64,000 bases of DNA from Pseudomonadota bacterium. Lineage in GTDB: Bacteria > Pseudomonadota > Gammaproteobacteria > Steroidobacterales > Steroidobacteraceae. Below, piece by piece: positions 60,862-64,000 of this stretch (position 1 is the first letter of the stretch; every line of letters starts with the position of its first letter). The position numbers and the translations under genes were made by a program. The DNA lies in contig JAEWAF010000086.1 of assembly GCA_023391815.1 (NCBI GenBank), positions 62,001 through 126,000 on the forward strand, written 5' to 3'. The notes below the pieces were generated by a model. It had not been told where the DNA came from. It saw nothing but the letters and a program-made list of their open reading frames with translations, and searched no databases.

Positions 60862-61968
60862 ATGCCTGTTCAGCTTCGTGACTACGATACCGCGCGCCTG
60901 CATCGAACCGTCCAGCGGCTCATTTCCAATCTGGTCGATTTGAAAGATTCCTCCGGCGAATTCCTGTTGCGGCTCGATGACGGCCGCGTGATCGACACCA
61001 AGGGCTGGAACGATTGGGAATGGACGCACGGTATCGGGTTGTACGGCATCCAGCAGTATTTCCAGCTCAGCGGCGACCCGCGTTGTCTGCAGATCATCAA
61101 GGACTGGTTTCGCGATCGGTTTGCCGCCGGCACGCCGACCAAGAACGTGAACACGATGGCGCCCTTTCTCACGCTCGCGAATCTGTACGAGCAGTACCGC
61201 GATCCGACCTATGTGCCCTATCTGGACACGTGGGCCGAATGGGTCATGCATGACATGCCTCGGACCGAGGAACACGGCCTGCAACACATCGTGTTCAACT
61301 CCGAGAATCCGCAGCAGCTCTGGGACGACACCTTGATGATGTGTGTGCTGCCGCTGGCACGCATCGGTCAGGTCTTGGGTCGCCCACACTATCTCGAAGA
61401 AGCGCGGCGGCAGTTCCTGCTGCACGTCAAATATCTTCATGACCGTCGCACCGGTCTGTGGTTTCACGGCTGGACCTTCGACGGTCGCCACAACTTTGCC
61501 GAGGCGTTGTGGGCCCGCGGCAATTGCTGGGTGACGATCGCGATCCCCGAGTTCATCGAGATGCTGGATCTGCCGCCAGGCGACGCGCTCCGTGAATTCC
61601 TGATCGACACGTTGAAGGCCCAAGTGCGGGCGCTCCAGAAGTACCAGGACGCAAGCGGCCTGTGGCACACGTTGATCGACGATGCTTCTTCTTATCTGGA
61701 AGCCTCGGCGACCGCCGGCTTCGCGTACGGCATCTTGAAAGCAGTACGCCGCCGGTATCTGCCGGACAAGTATCTGGACACAGGCCTGCGTGCCGTTCAA
61801 GGCGTGCTCGACAACATCGCCGAGAACGGCGAGCTGCGCAATGTTTCTTTCGGCACGGCGATGGGCTCGGACCTGGAGTTCTATCGCAAGATTCCGTTGA
61901 CGCCGATGCCCTACGGCCAGGCCATGGCCATGCTCTGTGTCGCTGAGTATCTTCGCACGCGCATCTGA
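60862..61968 (+). CDS. GH105 unsaturated rhamnogalacturonyl hydrolase
   Basis: A 368-residue cytoplasmic enzyme; no signal peptide. It starts at ATG 60862 behind GAAGG; a longer frame upstream overlaps rhaM and is rejected. YteR/YesR-type features: DWEWTHGIGLYGIQQYF, FNSENPQQLWDDTLMMCVLP with the catalytic aspartate (D156), WFHGWTFDGRHNFAEALWAR and YLEASATAGFAYGI. It removes the unsaturated galacturonyl residue that lyases leave at chain ends, releasing rhamnose. The transporter gene follows after five bases. Confidence 0.93.
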   Translation: MPVQLRDYDTARLHRTVQRLISNLVDLKDSSGEFLLRLDDGRVIDTKGWNDWEWTHGIGLYGIQQYFQLSGDPRCLQIIKDWFRDRFAAGTPTKNVNTMAPFLTLANLYEQYRDPTYVPYLDTWAEWVMHDMPRTEEHGLQHIVFNSENPQQLWDDTLMMCVLPLARIGQVLGRPHYLEEARRQFLLHVKYLHDRRTGLWFHGWTFDGRHNFAEALWARGNCWVTIAIPEFIEMLDLPPGDALREFLIDTLKAQVRALQKYQDASGLWHTLIDDASSYLEASATAGFAYGILKAVRRRYLPDKYLDTGLRAVQGVLDNIAENGELRNVSFGTAMGSDLEFYRKIPLTPMPYGQAMAMLCVAEYLRTRI

Positions 61969-61973
61969 CCGTT

Positions 61974-63503
61974 ATGGCCACACGCACGGTTCGGTTCGGC
62001 CACTACGTCGCCTACGGCAGCAACGACTTCCTGGGCGCCGGCGCGATGTCGGTCATCAGTGGCTGGATTCTGTTTTTCTACACGACCTTCTGTGGTCTCA
62101 CCGCCGTGCAAGCCGCCGCGATCTTCGCGATCGCGCGGCTGTTCGATGCTGTCGCGAGTCCGCTGATCGGCTACATCTCGGATCATTTCCATCGCACGGC
62201 CCTCGGCCGGCGTTTCGGCCGGCGGCGTTTTTTCGTTTTACTCGCCGTGCCGCTGTTGCCCAGCTTTGCGCTGATGTGGATCGACGGCATGAGCTTCTGG
62301 TACTACCTCGTGACTTACGTCTTCTTCGAGGTCGTGTATGCGATGGAGCTGATTCCATACGAGACACTGGCCGCGGAGATGTCGCCGGACTACCGGATCA
62401 AGGCGAAGTTCGCCGGTGCTCGCATCCTGTGTGGTCAGATCGCCGCCATTCTGGCGGGCGTGCTGCCGGGGCGGATCATCGAAGCGTTCGGCAAGAGCTC
62501 GGCCGACACTTTCTTCTATTTGGGCGTGATCTTCTCGGTGATCTTCATGCTGGTCGCGCTGGCCGTGTTCACGTTCACTTGGGAACGGCCGCGCGAGGAG
62601 ATCGAGAGCATCGCGGTCGAGCACGGCGAGTCATCGCCATTACGACGCCTCACGCAGTTGTATTCAGACTTGATCGCGACGCTGCGCATCCGTGCCTTCC
62701 GACTGCACCTCGGCATGTACCTCGGCGGTTACATCAGCCAGGACATCTTCAACGCCGTGTTCACGTACTTCATCGTGTTCGCGATCGGTGGCAGCGTCGT
62801 GATCGCATCCAATCTGATGGGCACGATGGCGCTCGCGCAGTTGCTCGCCGTCGCTGCGTTCATTCCGATGTGCCTGCGCCTGCATCCGGCACCGTCGTAT
62901 CGGATCGCCGTGAGCTTGTACGCCACTGCGGTGTTGGGATTCGTGGTCGTCTACCAAATGCACCCTGTGCCCACGTGGTGGATCTATGCGCCCGTTCTGC
63001 TCGCGGGGCTGGGGCGCGGCGGGCTCAACTACATTCCCTGGAACACGTATAACTACATGGCCGACGTCGACGAGATCGTCACCGGCCGTCGTCGCGAAGG
63101 CGCGTTCGCGGGTGTCATGACGTTCATTCGCAAGACCTCGCAGGCTGCAGCCGTCATGGGCGTCGGCTTCGTGCTGCAAGCTGGCGGCTTCATTTCCGGC
63201 AACACCTCTCAGTCGCCGGAGGCCGTGCAAACCATCGTGCTCATGCTCGCGTTGGGCACGCTGACGCTGCTCGCCTTCGGCTGGATCGTGTCTCTGCGCT
63301 TCCATCTCGACCGCGATACGCACGCGGTCCTCATGCGGGAGATTGCGCGCTTCAAGGAGCAACCCGACCCCGCACCCGACGCGGAGAGTCGGCGCATCGT
63401 CGAGGACCTCACGGGCTGGCGCTACGAAGAACTGTGGGGCAGACAGCGTGGCCGCGATGGCCACCCGGCCGCCGCGGCCACGTTGACTCTCCCGCCGACT
63501 TGA
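61974..63503 (+). CDS. GPH-family sugar/cation symporter (MFS)
   Basis: A 509-residue inner-membrane transporter with twelve predicted helices. VAYGSNDFLGAGAMSVISGW at the start, DAVASPLIGYISDHFHRTAL, FGRRRFFVLLAVPLL and IPWNTYNYMADVDEIVTGRR are typical of the glycoside-pentoside-hexuronide family. It probably imports the unsaturated rhamnogalacturonan disaccharide or rhamnose-containing products for the GH105 enzyme. It is the last gene of the locus. Confidence 0.9.
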   Translation: MATRTVRFGHYVAYGSNDFLGAGAMSVISGWILFFYTTFCGLTAVQAAAIFAIARLFDAVASPLIGYISDHFHRTALGRRFGRRRFFVLLAVPLLPSFALMWIDGMSFWYYLVTYVFFEVVYAMELIPYETLAAEMSPDYRIKAKFAGARILCGQIAAILAGVLPGRIIEAFGKSSADTFFYLGVIFSVIFMLVALAVFTFTWERPREEIESIAVEHGESSPLRRLTQLYSDLIATLRIRAFRLHLGMYLGGYISQDIFNAVFTYFIVFAIGGSVVIASNLMGTMALAQLLAVAAFIPMCLRLHPAPSYRIAVSLYATAVLGFVVVYQMHPVPTWWIYAPVLLAGLGRGGLNYIPWNTYNYMADVDEIVTGRRREGAFAGVMTFIRKTSQAAAVMGVGFVLQAGGFISGNTSQSPEAVQTIVLMLALGTLTLLAFGWIVSLRFHLDRDTHAVLMREIARFKEQPDPAPDAESRRIVEDLTGWRYEELWGRQRGRDGHPAAAATLTLPPT

Positions 63504-63553
63504 GCGTTACGACGACGAATCGAAAGAAAGTTGTGCTAAGTGCACGGACCGCC

Positions 63554-63581
63554 TTGACAGTTGGCGGCTCGACCCTAGAAT
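63554..63581 (+). promoter_or_regulatory. Sigma-70 promoter for the tRNA genes
   Basis: A consensus -35 TTGACA (63554-63559) and a near-consensus -10 TAGAAT (63576-63581) are separated by 16 bases and lie 37 bases before tRNA-Gly. Confidence 0.75.
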
Positions 63582-63618
63582 AGCGGCCTCTTCCGGGAGC
63601 ACTGCTTCCGGGCGCGAC

Positions 63619-63694
63619 GCGGGAATAGCTCAGTTGGTAGAGCGTAACCTTGCCAAGGTTAAGGTCGCGAGTTCGAGCCTCGTTTCCCGCTCCA
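63619..63694 (+). tRNA. tRNA-Gly (anticodon GCC)
   Basis: A full 76-base cloverleaf: acceptor GCGGGAA/TTCCCGC, D-arm GCTC/GAGC, anticodon stem TAACC/GGTTA with loop TTGCCAA, T-arm with TTCGAGC and encoded CCA end. Confidence 0.97.
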
Positions 63695-63785
63695 ATTTCT
63701 TCAGTATCGCCAGCAACTTAGAACGTCCATAAGGTTCGGCGGTACCGGCGGGAGCTGGGGTTTCACCACTCCTACCCACTCCTAC

Positions 63786-63859
63786 GGCTCGGTAGCAAAG
63801 TGGTTATGCAGCGGCCTGCAAAGCCGTCTACGCCGGTTCGATTCCGGCCCGAGCCTCCA
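63786..63859 (+). tRNA. tRNA-Cys (anticodon GCA)
   Basis: A 74-base cloverleaf: acceptor GGCTCGG/CCGAGCC, anticodon stem GCGGC/GCCGT with loop CTGCAAA, T-arm GCCGG/CCGGC with TTCGATT and encoded CCA end. It follows tRNA-Gly after 91 bases and probably shares its transcript. Confidence 0.96.
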
Positions 63860-63906
63860 GTCCATTCCATCCCGATTGCGCCGACCGAGCGGTCGTTCCG
63901 CCCGCG

Positions 63907-64000
63907 TTACCTGGAGCTGGTCCGCATCAGATCCGGCCAGGCGGCTCGTAGGTAAACCACCATCGACCACAGCGTGAGCGCGGCGGCCGCCACCAGACAA
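63907..64000 (-). CDS. pgsA: 3' end of a probable CDP-diacylglycerol-glycerol-3-phosphate phosphatidyltransferase gene
   Basis: The last 30 codons of a minus-strand gene that enters from the right edge. The translated end includes ALTLWSMVVYLRAAWPDL and a stop, strongly resembling the final membrane helix and tail of PgsA, which makes the precursor of phosphatidylglycerol. In many Gammaproteobacteria pgsA lies beside tRNA-Gly and tRNA-Cys, as here, though in E. coli they share one strand while here they converge. The catalytic motif is outside the window. Confidence 0.7.
   Translation of the reverse strand, partial: CLVAAAALTLWSMVVYLRAAWPDLMRTSSR

Noticed and set aside
63883..63896. Small CGACC/GGTCG hairpin between tRNA-Cys and pgsA
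   Set aside because: Only five pairs and no T-run; too weak to call a terminator.
1..64000. CRISPR arrays, rRNA genes, intact insertion sequences, integrases, prophage modules
   Set aside because: I looked for regular direct repeats, rRNA-like sequence and transposase or integrase motifs and saw none beyond the primase relic and the rhs fragments.

Overview
The window is high-GC, densely packed bacterial DNA with long operons, many TonB-dependent receptors, type IV pilus genes, a complete chemotaxis operon and a plant-polysaccharide utilisation locus. This style fits a free-living Gammaproteobacterium close to Xanthomonadales or Steroidobacteraceae. That placement is an inference from gene content and protein style; no rRNA or other marker gene is present to prove it.

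Layout. 1-3694 (minus): minor type IV pilin operon pilE-pilV-pilW-pilX-pilY1, with pilY1 running off the left edge. 4071-6196 (plus): two paralogous membrane-anchored VWA proteins sharing an unusual N-terminal motif. 6193-9803 (minus): operon of a NrtA-type lipoprotein, a SCO copper chaperone, a cupredoxin-like protein and an ABC permease and ATPase. 9864-20833 (minus): ten-gene chemotaxis operon STAS-cheA-mcp-cheW-soluble mcp-cheY-mcp-cheR-cheB-response regulator/EAL. 21053-24431: a GST-like protein, a ROK sugar kinase and a GAF-PAS histidine kinase. 24432-30202 (minus): TonB receptor, DUF6152 protein, two related exported proteins and two DUF6644 membrane proteins, an uncharacterised operon. 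30534-35336: OprO/P-type porin, SMP-30-like hydrolase and a second TonB receptor. 35533-39190: TfpX/TfpZ-like protein, a 4-TM protein, glucose-6-phosphate dehydrogenase and a PEP-CTERM protein. 39574-47035: amidase, a glycan-synthesis group (GT2, small membrane protein, DegT aminotransferase, GT4), a BON protein and a RimK-type ligase. 47028-50508: membrane-bound spermidine-synthase-like protein and a PQQ-type sugar dehydrogenase lipoprotein. 50510-53002: the only clearly mobile or decayed stretch, with a primase fragment and a broken rhs locus whose toxin-like 3' end overlaps a lipoprotein gene. 53078-63503: a rhamnogalacturonan-I utilisation locus. 63619-64000: tRNA-Gly, tRNA-Cys and the 3' end of a probable pgsA.

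How the genes work together. The chemotaxis operon holds the core phosphorelay and both adaptation enzymes, and adds a STAS protein and a probable c-di-GMP phosphodiesterase. Both membrane receptors end in an aromatic pentapeptide of the CheR/CheB-tethering type. In the pectin locus a TonB receptor would import rhamnogalacturonan oligosaccharides, an exported PL26-like lyase and a GH51 arabinofuranosidase would trim them in the periplasm, a GPH-type symporter would import the products, and a cytoplasmic GH105 hydrolase and RhaM would release and mutarotate rhamnose.

The best candidates for undescribed biology are the paired VWA proteins (4071-6196), the copper-protein/ABC operon (6193-9803), the TonB-DUF6152-DUF6644 operon (24432-30202) and the rhs toxin/lipoprotein pair (50906-52399). 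Gene starts were adjusted where a ribosome-binding site, stop-start overlap or signal peptide argued for it. Functions are inferred from recognisable motifs only; no database search was possible.
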